A stretch of 64,000 bases of DNA from positions 44,416,501 through 44,480,500 of the forward strand of contig OX031057.1 in the NCBI GenBank assembly GCA_943736015.1, written 5' to 3'. This document shows, piece after piece, positions 55,403 to 64,000 of this stretch. The notes beneath the pieces were generated by a model that was given only the letters and a program-made list of their open reading frames with translations, was not told the origin of the DNA and did not search any database. Position numbers and translations under genes: made by a program. Position 1 is the stretch's first letter, and each line of letters starts with the position of its first letter. Source of the DNA: Tridacna crocea (Eukaryota; Mollusca; Bivalvia; Cardiida; Cardiidae).

Positions 55403-58400
55403 CTGAAAATACATATAATTGATGACTGTAACACATTCTTCATCTTTAAAGAATGACCAGCAGAAACTTTTTGTCACTATGAATTGCTCTTAACTCTTTA
55501 CCACACAATCCCGACTTTTAATGACCCAGAGACGGAAGCCTTTTGAAAACACTGTGGGAAAAGGAGAAAATGCTGGTAACCAGCATTTTCTCCTTTTCCC
55601 ACAGTGTTTTCTAACCTTCCCAAACCAAAATTTATTTTTTCAGTCACCTTTATCTTGACATCTGCAAATGCTCTCAATTTGGACCAGTCTAAAATTTTTT
55701 CGTTTGGTAAAGAGTTAAGCGTTTATCAAACAATCAAACAGGTTTAGAGGCCTTTCGAAAATGTTGTGGGAAAAGGAGAAAATGCTGGTAACTGACAATG
55801 TTTTCTGCCATGCTGGAAACAAATTTTCAAGTTTTGAGTTATGTTTATTTTGTCGTCTGCAAGTGCTTTCAATTTGGACCTGTCTAACATTTTGTTGTTT
55901 AGTAAAGAGTTAAAAGGAAATAAGCCATGCTCTGAAAAACATAACCCTATTCCAAATGACAAATTTTAGACTCTTCCAAACTGAGAGAGTTTTCAGACGA
56001 TGATTTTAACTTCCATAACAATGGCAGAAAGTTATCCGAACAGGCAGAAAACTCTGTGGGGAAAGGAGAAATTGCTCATTAAGAGCAATTTCTCCTTTTC
56101 CCACAGTGTTTTCAAAAGACTTGTACTGCAAACACGTGTAAAAACAAGGGCTTGTTTGGGAAAGGTTTAACCCTTTACCAAACAATCCCTGGTTTTTACA
56201 ACCCTGAGATAGATGCCTTTTGAAAACATTATAGGAAAAAGAGAAAATGCTGGTGTCCAGCATTTTCTCCTTTTCCCACAATGTTTTCAACCATTATAAC
56301 AACAAGATCATCACATACTTATGGATCCCTAAAATCCATTTTGTTTAGCAACCAACTGAATTTTGAGGTAGAATGGTCCTTGGACACCAAGAACATTTTT
56401 TTTTTAAGCAGAAACTTATGACTCAGTTTTACATGATACTTTTCTAAGACCACCAAGTCTTGTAGTAGCTGACAAAACCCTCATTTTGTCTAGACTAGTT
56501 GGTATGGGTTGTTTTGGCCTGGGCATCAAACCTAGGTCACCCAGCTGATAGTGATGGAACAACTCAGGTCAGCCTAAATGGAAGGCATAAGTTGACCTGT
56601 GCCTGTACTATTTGCATACATATTACCCCCCGCCCACCTCCATTCACAGAGTAGCTTAAATACATTTGACAAACAATATAATCTGACCAAGATAAAGTTC
56701 ACACACATGACTTTAAAATTGAAGTTGGACCAAATATTCAGAAATTTAGGCTAAATATGGATGCAGAAGTTTTATGATTACACATCAAACATAACTTTCG
56801 CATGTTTTTGTCCTTAAAATATATCTTAATCAAGTTTTCAATATTTAAATTTACTATTTAGACTTGTTGAAAAGGAACTCTTTTGATGCAAAAAGAGATA
56901 CAAAGAGAGAAAGGTATATATAACTCTTTACCTGATAATCCAAGGTTATCAACTCGGATGAAGTAGAAGTAAGCTTTTGAAAATGTAGTGGAAAATGGAA
57001 AAGATGCTAGCAACCAGCATTTTAACATTTTCGGTTGAAATGACCTTTTGACACGTTACCGAACAACAAAGTTTTGTACTCTATCAAAATTGACAGAAGT
57101 TGTAGACAACAAATTAAAGATAGCTCAAATAATAATGTCTTTCTAAGATAGGGTAGAAAACATTGTGGGTACAGGAGAAAATGCTGGTGACCAGCATTTT
57201 CTCACAATTTTTTCAAGTCTTCTCCTCCAGGATCTTTACAACACAGGATTGTGTGACAAGTCTAGAAGTTTGTTGTGTGTTAACTCTTTTACAGATGCAG
57301 AAAATTGGATCCAATTACAATGATACTAAAGGTGGTTTCAGTGATGGAACTTTGCATTGAAAGGATAGAAAACATTGTAGGAAAAGTAGAAAATTCTGGT
57401 ATCCAGTAAGCAAGCTGCATTTTCTACATTTCCCAACACTCTTTTCAAAACCCTCTTCATTCAAGGTTGTTAAAACATGATCAGATTGTTGGCAGAGGGT
57501 TAAAAGCAAGACAGTATATACTTACTTTTGGTGCACTAACTGTTTGGATTGCCACAGATCTACATAATACTTTTCTAAGACCACCAAGTCTTGTAGTAGC
57601 TGACAGAACCCTCATCTTGTCTAGACTAGTTGGTATGGGTTGTTTTGGCCTGGGTATCAAACCTAGGTCACCCAGCTGATAGTGAGGTAATGTACCTGGC
57701 CCAGATACTACTGGAAGATCACTAAAATTGGTAAAAAAAGTTCTTGATGATGGGTTCCAAAAGTGTATCAGGGGTAGCTTGGAAAAAGGGGGCGTTAGGT
57801 AATGTCATACTGTCTTTTGCTAAGCGAGCCTTGGCATAATGTTGATCCATTTTGTCGGACAACCAACTGAATTGTGAGGTAGAGAATGGTCCATTGACAT
57901 GCAAAATACTTGATAAAAGCAAAAGTCTTGGCCAAGATCAGCCTGTGTGAATCAGGCTGATCTGGGTAAACACTTTTTGTAGATGCATTAAACCTCCTTT
58001 TCACAGAGTATGGCTCCAAAGCATTCCTATTGCTTGTAAGTTCTATTATAGTGGATCACTCCAAAAACATCCTTGCAGTAATGAAGATTCAGTATAATAC
58101 GAAAATGTGTCTATCAACTGAATAAAAGCTTACTGGTAAATGTTATTCCATTAACCCTTTACCACACAATCACGACTGTTAACACCTCTGTGAAAGAAGC
58201 CTTTAGAAAACATTGTGGGAAAAAGGAGAATATGCTGGTAAACAGCATTCTCTCCTTTTCCCACATTTTCTTCTACCCTTCCCACACCAAATTTCAATTT
58301 CTTAGTCACATTTATTTTGTCTTTTGCAAATGCTTTCAATTTTGACTAGTCTACAACTTCGTTGTTTGGTAAAGGGTTAATGCATAACCACATGGCAGAA

Positions 58401-61400
58401 TTTTAATCATGTCTAAACCCACAGCATATGCCAGTGATAAATAAGATGTGGCTAAATTATGGATGCTATCAAAGATAGGGAAGAAAACATTTTGGGAAAA
58501 GGGCATCTAAATCTTTCATAAGTTTTCTCTCTCAATGTCGTTAAACGTCGGCATAGTGTGGTAAAGGATCAAAATATTGTAAAAGGACACAAACTTGTAC
58601 ACACCCCTTTTTAATTCCTTTTTTGCCAGGCAGTTCTCCAGCACTTTTCTGCCTAACTTTGAACTGTTTGCCTAACTCACCAGGTTGTGGCCCCACCCCT
58701 ATAGCAGCTGCACTGTTTAATATCACCAGCAAATATTCCAGCATATTGTCTCGTCTCTCCATCTCATTTAAATCTTTCCGTCTTTCTTCTTCATCATCTG
58801 TTTTCTGAAGTTTCAGAAAAAAGGCAATAGATAAATGATAGAAAAATCAGTAAATGCAAATTTCAATCAACAAAGACAACTCTCACATTTCCGATTTGGA
58901 AATAAAACCTGAATATAGCACTTACAAGGCAATAGAGATTATTCACAAAGTAAGAGACAGAGTTCCATACAAAAAGAACATACATTCTGTGTTGCCTAAC
59001 CCATTTAAATACAGTTCAATTAACCTTTTACAACACCATGATGACTTTTAATGACCCTTGAAAAGAAGCCTTTTGAAAACATGGTGGGGAAAAGGAGAAA
59101 ATGCTGATAACCAGCATTTTCTCTTTCTCCAACCATGTTTTCTACCCTGTCCCAGAAAAATCACACCCTTTGATTCACAATGAAATTGTCATCTGTAAAT
59201 ACTTTCAATTTGGACAAGGCTAAAATTTTGTTGTCTGGTAAATGGTTAACACCATGGGACCAACGGTTCTGCAGTACAAGATTTATTAGTCAACAGGTTT
59301 ATATGTTGGTATGAAAAACAGGTATTTAACCCTTTACCACACAATGCCGATTTTTGACGCTCCTGGAAAAGAAGCCTTTTGAAAATATTGTTGGAAAAGA
59401 TTTTCGCGTTTTCCCACAATGTTTTCTACCCTTCCAAAACTAAATTTCAATTTTTCAGTCACATTTATTTTGTTGTCTGCTAATGCTTTTAATTTGGACA
59501 GGTCTAAAATTTTCTCATGTAGTAAAGAATTAACCCTTTACCAAACAATCCCTGGTTTTTACGACCCTGAGATAGAAGCCTTTTGAAAACATTGTGAGAA
59601 AAGGAGACAATGCTGGTAACCAGCACTGTCTCCTTTTCCCACAATGTTTTCTACTTTGCTGGAAACAAGTTTCATTTCTTGAGTTACATTTAATTTGTCA
59701 TCTGGAAGTGCTTGTAATTTGCACCAGTCTAAAAATTTGTCGTTTGGGAAAGGGTTAACTAAAAGGACACAAGATTTCACCCTAAGAGCCAACTTTAAGG
59801 CAGCAGCAGCATCCTGTAAAACTTTCTCCAGTTTATTCCTGTTTCTGACCTCATCTTTAATGGTATCACGGGCTGCCTTTACTTCAATCTCTAAAGTATC
59901 ATTGTCTTTGGAGATCGTGTCAATCTCTTCCCTGTAACATAAGGATATCAGGTTTATCCCTTTCCTAAACAATCCCTAGTTTTTATGACTCTGGGATAGA
60001 AGCCTTTTGAAAACATTGTGGGAAAAGGCGAAAATGCTGGTAACCAGCATTTTCTCCTTTTCCCACAATGTTTTCTACCCTGCTGGAGACAAATTTCAAT
60101 TTTTGAGTCATGTTTATTTTGTTGCTTGCAAGTGCTTTCAATTTGGACCGCTCTAAAATTTTGTTGTTTGGTAAAGGGTTAAATTCATTAGGTAAACTCT
60201 GCACCAGACATTGGTACATTTTAACACTTTACCAAACAACAAAATTTTGGACTATTCCAAACTGAAAGCATTTGCAGATGACAAAACAAATGTGATAAAA
60301 AATTGGAATTTGATTTGGAGAGGGAGAAAATATTGTGGGAAAAGGAAAAAAGCTGGTTACTAGGCATTTTCTCCTTTTCCAACGTTTTGAAAGGCTCTCT
60401 TTCTGAGGGTCATCAAAAGTCGGGATTGTGTGGTAAAGAGTTAACCCAGGTTTATGATGAAACTATTTTAGACAACAAATTCAGTATGACTCAAAGTCTC
60501 AAACCCTTAAATACACAATCCTGAGTTTTAACGACCGTGCGAAAGAAGGCTTTTGAAAACATTGTGGGAAAAGGAGAAAATGCTGGTAACCAGCATTTTC
60601 TCCTTTTTCCACCATGTTTTATAGCCTGTCATAACCAATTCACACCTTTTGGGACATATTTAGTTTGTCGTCTGTAAATGCCTTCAATTTGACAAAGCCT
60701 AAAATTTTGTTCTTTTGTAAAGTGTATTATGATGCAATTTACCTCTGACAGGGTTGTTAACACTGTGGGAAAAGGAGTAAAAGCTGGTTACCTTTACTTC
60801 CATCTTCTCCCACAGTGTATTTAAAAGCTTAATTCCACATGACAATGTTGAAAACTGTTTGGCTAAAGGTTAATCATGACTCAAAATGCCAAAAACTTTG
60901 ATGTATCTTTGAGCACTGAGTATATATTCAGTGGAGGCAAAGAGAATACACTTGTGTAATACCAGCAGTTTTGGTCACAGAGTACAAAATATAAGACAGT
61001 GTAGATACAAGATCAGGCGCAGCATGTGCTATGCAATATGAGCGTTTACTGCAATGGAGCAACTTACTTCAACCTGTGAATGACTTTACCTTTTCCATCT
61101 TGCTGCAGATATCATTTTTGAAAACTTGGCACAAAGAAGAAATTCCTCATGACAAGAAAATTCTCCTTTTACCACATCTGTTTCATCTGTTTTCATCTCT
61201 TAACTCTTTCCAGGTGACAAAATTTCAGACATGTCCAAATTAAAAGAATGTGTAAACAACAGCTCAAATTTGGTTCAATGGTGAAATTTGCCTTTCAAAG
61301 ACTTTTAGTATATAGAAAACAATTTGGGCAAAGAAGAAAATACTGAATACTAGCATTTTCAATGTTTTCAAAATTAAGCTTTCTTCCTTCCTGTGGTTAA

Positions 61401-63941
61401 AACAATGCAATGTGTGATAATTGGTCAAACCTTTATTTAACCCATTACCACACAATCCCTCCTTTTGACCACACTGAGAAAGAAGCCTTTAGAAAACAAT
61501 TTGGGAAAAGGAGAAAATGCTGGTAACCAGCATTTTCTCCTTTTACCACAATGTTTTTCTACCCTTCACAGAACAAATTTCAAATTTTCAGTAACTTTTA
61601 TCTTGTTGGCTGCAAATGCTTTCGATTTGGACAAACCTAAACTTATGTCGTTTGGTAGAGTTAAGTTCAACAATCCATTTTCTAGTAGGGCATTTTACGA
61701 GGTGTTGGAAGCAAATTCCTGACTAGAGGAAGTACAGTCAACCAAAATAGATGGATTTGTAACACTTACTTCATTGACTCATTTTGATTTTTCAACATAT
61801 CAGTTTCTGTAATAATTTCCTGGTACTCCTGCTCTCTCAGTTCAAATTCTTCAATCATGGCCTCCTGGTTACGACATTTTTCTGTCAACATCTTGATAAT
61901 CTTTAATAAAAGAAAAAAAAAAATACCTTATCATTACATTTAACTCCTTACCAAATAACAAAATTTTAGACTGGTTTAAATTGAAAGCATTTGCAGACGA
62001 CAAAATAAAGGTGACTGAAAAATTGAAGTTTGTTCTGGTAAGGGTAGAAAACACTGTAGGAAAAGGAGAAAATGCTGGTTACCAGCATTTTCTCTTTTTC
62101 CTACAGTGTTTTCAAAAGGCTTCTTTCTGAGGGGTGTCAAAAGTAGGGATTGTGTGGTAATTGGTTAACTATACCAAGATGTTTGTACCTGTAAAGAAGA
62201 ATTCAGATTAACATGCATTATTCATGAATACCTGAAACAGCCAGGTAAAAATGTTCTACAGTTGATCTTTCTGTCTACACGAAGCTGAGGAACACATTTT
62301 GGATACAGTAAAAGCAGATAATACTGTGGGTCTAAAATTTCAAGAATGATCAAATACTCCCCTAACACATGTTTTAATTTCCACAAGGATTACAACAATC
62401 TTGCATTAAAGCCATTTTTGTGCCAGCATCCTAAACTTAAGGACTCCAACCCCCCCTAACTCTTTACCAAACAACAAAATTTTAGACTGGTCCAAATTCA
62501 AAGCACTTGCAGACGACAAACTAAATGTAACTCAAGAAATGAAATTTGTTTCCAGCAGGGAAGAAAACGTGGGAAAAGGATAAAATGCTGGTTACCAGCA
62601 TTTCTCCTTCTCCCATAATGTTTTCAAAAGGCTTCTGCCTCAGGGTCGTAAAACTCAGCGATTGTTTGGGAAAGGGTTAATTGGCAGTATTAAGTGCCTA
62701 GTATTCTGGTTGACTTTGACAGAAAAAGACACTCATTGATGTTGACAAGGATCCAACTCCATTGTTCCCTCATGACCTGGTGTCTGGGTAAAATATACCT
62801 CACTGTATCTTTAATTTTAGCTGGTGGATATCTCTGCATTCTTTATCAACAAACAGAAATCCTGAAAGATTTCCATGACAATAACATTGCAGTTTTACAG
62901 TACACAGCATTCTGTACCATGATCTTTGATTGATACAAGTTAAAATTTGATATATAAATACAGATCTGAAAACATAACGGAAAAAAAAGGAAAACTGAGC
63001 ATTAAGAGCAAATCTACAATGATATATCATTGGGATGAATTAAAATTTAACCCTTTACCACACAATGACCACTTTTAACAACCCTGAGGAAGAAACCTTT
63101 AGAAAACATTGTGGGAAAAGGAAAAAATGCTGGTAACGAGTTTTCTGCCCTTTTGAGGAAAAATTGCTTCATTTAAGCCACTATAAAATTTTTGTCTACA
63201 AGTTTATTTGATTTTGGATAGGTTTCAAGTTTTGCCTTGTGGTAAAGGCTTAATAAATAAATACTTCTAAAAAGAGCTGAAACATTACCTTTTGATTACT
63301 GTGATTCTTCTTAAGTATTTCTTTCTCATTTTCTTCAAGCATCTCAATTTTCTGGCGATGTTCTTTGTTCTTTTTTCGCAAATCATCATTTTCTGCAATC
63401 AGTTCTGTAGTTTTGTCAGACATTTTGTCCAATTGAGCATTTATGGACACATTGTCTCTAATTGTTCTCTTGGTTGTTTCTGCCATCTGCTTGTTGGATA
63501 CTTTTCTAAATTCTGATGCTACTTGATTCACCCTGTTTACCATTTCTTTCTTAAGCCTGGTTAGAACAAAAATAGGCCATATAAGGAAGGAAAAGTCACA
63601 GATTAACCTTTGTACATGTACCATAATACAGGTCTGAACGAGTTAAATTCAAATTTCTAGTCTATAGAAAAATAAAGCATAGCAATTCATGAAAGACATT
63701 TTGGTCAAGATATTGAAATGTGTTGAACTAAGATCAGACAGCCTATTTTAAGACACTTTACAGGATGCATGAAAAATAGCCTATGCTATAATCCTTTGAT
63801 CATAGAGGCCATCAAATAAGATACGAGCCATATACAATCCATGCCATTTTTGAATAATATGTCAGGCACATAATTGCAATATCTAAATTACTCATCTGTT
63901 TCCAGTGATTCACTAATGCTAACTTGGGACTTTGGATATGC
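55244..63941 (-). CDS. coiled-coil protein, 3' part, six clear exons and one possible; tentatively BBOF1/CCDC176-like
   Basis: Six exons with consistent phases encode a long acidic/basic coiled coil: LKKEMVNRVNQVASEFRKVS, KQMAETTKRTIRDNVSINAQ, LDKMSDKTTELIAENDDLRK, then MLTEKCRNQEAMIEEFEL and EEIDTISKDNDTLEIEVKAA. It leads into MLEYLLVILNSAAAIGVGP, a basic linker, HYQLGDLGLIPRPKQPIP, LGGLRKVLCRSVAIQTVSAP and a Ser/Pro-rich end. Heptad-like spacing runs through the first four exons. The combination resembles basal-body/ciliary coiled-coil proteins such as BBOF1 (ciliary alignment), but I am judging from memory and coiled coils mislead. The 5' end lies outside the window. The gene converges on PTRH1. 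Confidence 0.8.
55490..55718 (-). mobile_element. family A MITE (R)
   Basis: Perfect hairpin; shares TTAA 55715-55718 with a shorter R copy. Confidence 0.9.
55715..55913 (-). mobile_element. family A MITE (R), right hairpin strand deleted
   Basis: TTAAGCGTTTATC ... TAGTAAAGAGTTAA, head-to-tail with the previous copy. Confidence 0.7.
55941..56170 (+). mobile_element. family D TTAA MITE
   Basis: Tip GAAATTGCTCATTAAGAGC; right end TTTGGGAAAGGTTTAA. Right TTAA is shared with a truncated R family A copy. Confidence 0.75.
56167..56290 (-). mobile_element. family A MITE (R), truncated
   Basis: Left end and whole hairpin present, right arm missing after CAATGTTTTCAACC. Confidence 0.7.
56445..56550 (-). 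pseudogene. partial duplicate of the HYQLGDLGL exon
   Basis: About 95% identical to the exon at 57526-57721 across residues HYQLGDLGL(I>M)PRPKQPIP to LGGLRKV. It then diverges, has no splice donor and runs into a stop. Flanking intron fragments on both sides are also shared, so a genomic segment was copied. Confidence 0.75.
57051..57270 (+). mobile_element. family A MITE (F), diverged
   Basis: CGTTACCGAACAAC start; right hairpin strand shortened; end GTGTGACAAG. Confidence 0.55.
57280..57503 (+). mobile_element. family A MITE (F), diverged
   Basis: TTAACTCTTTTACAGATG ... GGCAGAGGGTTAA; ends 22 bp from the exon at 57526. Confidence 0.6.
57526..57721 (-). CDS. coiled-coil gene exon with HYQLGDLGLIPRP
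   Basis: 65 residues DLPVVSGPGTLPHYQLGDLG to SVAIQTVSAPK; acceptor attttag, donor gtaagt. A partial, highly similar copy lies at 56445-56550. Confidence 0.9.
58151..58380 (-). mobile_element. family A MITE (R)
   Basis: 230 bp with TTAA ends; a degraded F copy (58377-58572) shares the right TTAA and ends about 33 bp from the exon at 58605. Confidence 0.85.
58605..58804 (-). CDS. coiled-coil gene exon with MLEYLLVILNSAA
   Basis: KTDDEEERRKDLNEMERRDN then MLEYLLVILNSAAAIGVGPQ and a Lys-rich end. The acceptor cttcag at 58805 is chosen over the nearer aacag because only it keeps phase 0 with the preceding exon. Confidence 0.88.
59020..59249 (-). mobile_element. family A MITE (R)
   Basis: TTAACCTTTTACAACACC ... 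TGGTAAATGGTTAA. Confidence 0.82.
59326..59533 (-). mobile_element. family A MITE (R), hairpin tip deleted
   Basis: Shares TTAA 59530-59533 with the next R copy, head-to-tail. Confidence 0.8.
59530..59758 (-). mobile_element. family A MITE (R)
   Basis: Tip TGGTAACCAGCACTGTC; ends 22 bp from the exon at 59781. Confidence 0.87.
59781..59931 (-). CDS. coiled-coil gene exon EEIDTISKDND
   Basis: 50 residues ending VLQDAAAALKLALR; acceptor gttacag, donor gtgaaa. A MITE ends 22 bp beyond the donor. Confidence 0.9.
59954..60182 (-). mobile_element. family A MITE (R)
   Basis: Left end TTATCCCTTTCC mutated; right TTAA intact; begins 23 bp upstream of an exon acceptor. Confidence 0.85.
60221..60444 (+). 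mobile_element. family A MITE (F)
   Basis: TTAACACTTTACCAAACAAC ... GTGTGGTAAAGAGTTAA; right hairpin strand shortened. Confidence 0.83.
60503..60725 (-). mobile_element. family A MITE (R)
   Basis: Left end CCCTTAAATACACAATCC altered; good hairpin. Confidence 0.75.
61200..61428 (+). mobile_element. family A MITE (F), diverged
   Basis: TTAACTCTTTCCAGGTGAC start; core mostly lost. Confidence 0.55.
61437..61664 (-). mobile_element. family A MITE (R)
   Basis: TTAACCCATTACCACACAAT ... TTTGGTAGAGTTAA. Confidence 0.88.
61770..61900 (-). CDS. coiled-coil gene exon IIKMLTEKCRNQE
   Basis: 43 residues through TETDMLKNQNESM; acceptor attaaag, donor gtaagt; two leftover bases join the next exon in frame. 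Confidence 0.9.
61940..62168 (+). mobile_element. family A MITE (F)
   Basis: 229 bp with TTAA ends; starts 39 bp upstream of the exon acceptor at 61901. Confidence 0.88.
62456..62680 (+). mobile_element. family A MITE (F)
   Basis: Left target CTAA, right TTAA; core slightly shortened. Confidence 0.84.
63047..63253 (-). mobile_element. family A MITE (R), right hairpin strand lost
   Basis: TTAACCCTTTACCACACAAT ... TGTGGTAAAGGCTTAA; ends 35 bp from the exon at 63289. Confidence 0.78.
63289..63556 (-). CDS. coiled-coil gene exon LKKEMVNRVNQVASEF
   Basis: 89 residues with MAETTKRTIRDNVSINAQLD and ENDDLRKKNKEHRQKIEML; acceptor taaccag, donor gtaatg. Confidence 0.92.
63892..63941 (-). CDS. possible further exon of the coiled-coil gene
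   Basis: 50 bp reading A-YPKSQVSISESLETDE between ggccaag and gtaatt. Its two leftover bases fit the next exon's one. Short, with a weak acceptor, so tentative. Confidence 0.3.
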
Positions 63942-64000
63942 CTTGGCCAAGGTAAATCAGAGCAGCAAATGGCCTGTAACACGTGAAAAGGGGCATTCTG

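Noticed and set aside
1781..63253. A piggyBac transposase or retroviral gene to explain the repeats
   Set aside because: I found no reading frame with catalytic motifs of any transposase, integrase or reverse transcriptase in either strand.

Overview
This window is intron-rich, AT-rich animal nuclear DNA. The genes are split into short exons with GT..AG borders. Their best protein resemblances are to conserved metazoan genes, and about a fifth of the window is short non-autonomous transposons. The repeat landscape (TTAA-bounded MITEs, tRNA-derived SINEs, CACAGGCT-type dispersed repeats) suggests a bivalve mollusc, probably a heterodont clam or mussel. That assignment is inference.

Layout. 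(1) 1-21497, + strand: the last 14 coding exons of non-erythroid alpha-spectrin, from late spectrin repeats through two EF-hands to the conserved C-terminus; exon phases all agree. (2) 24948-43483, - strand: a ZZZ3 orthologue (ATAC histone acetyltransferase complex subunit). Ten exons are well supported and one upstream exon is tentative; the exons carry a SANT/Myb-like domain and a ZZ zinc finger. A 9.4-kb intron (33260-42629) holds a degraded 6.3-kb palindrome and a 1.9-kb transposon. (3) 44662-52643, + strand: a complete five-exon PTRH1 (peptidyl-tRNA hydrolase), roughly head-to-head with ZZZ3. (4) 55244-63941, - strand: the 3' six or seven exons of a coiled-coil protein, tentatively BBOF1/CCDC176-like, convergent with PTRH1.

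Mobile DNA. The dominant repeat (family A) is about 225-230 bp, ends in TTAA plus CYCTTTACCA inverted repeats (a piggyBac-type signature), and carries a central near-perfect 66-bp hairpin. I can place more than 60 copies. 'Forward' (F) means the left end reads TTAACYCTTTACCAAACGAC; 'reverse' (R) means it reads TTAACCCTTTACCACACAAT. Family B (three copies), C (one) and D (two) are relatives or look-alikes with other hairpin tips or ends. Many copies abut and share a single TTAA.

The most unusual object is a 527-bp element at 30445-30971: two 205-bp direct terminal repeats that differ at one base, a 5-bp target duplication, an 18-nt proline-tRNA primer-binding site and a polypurine tract, but no coding sequence (a TRIM). 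Each of its LTRs contains a tRNA-like A box and B box. Second in interest is the palindrome in the ZZZ3 intron, whose two arms keep an identical stretch of about 110 bp around a short start-codon exon with a splice donor.
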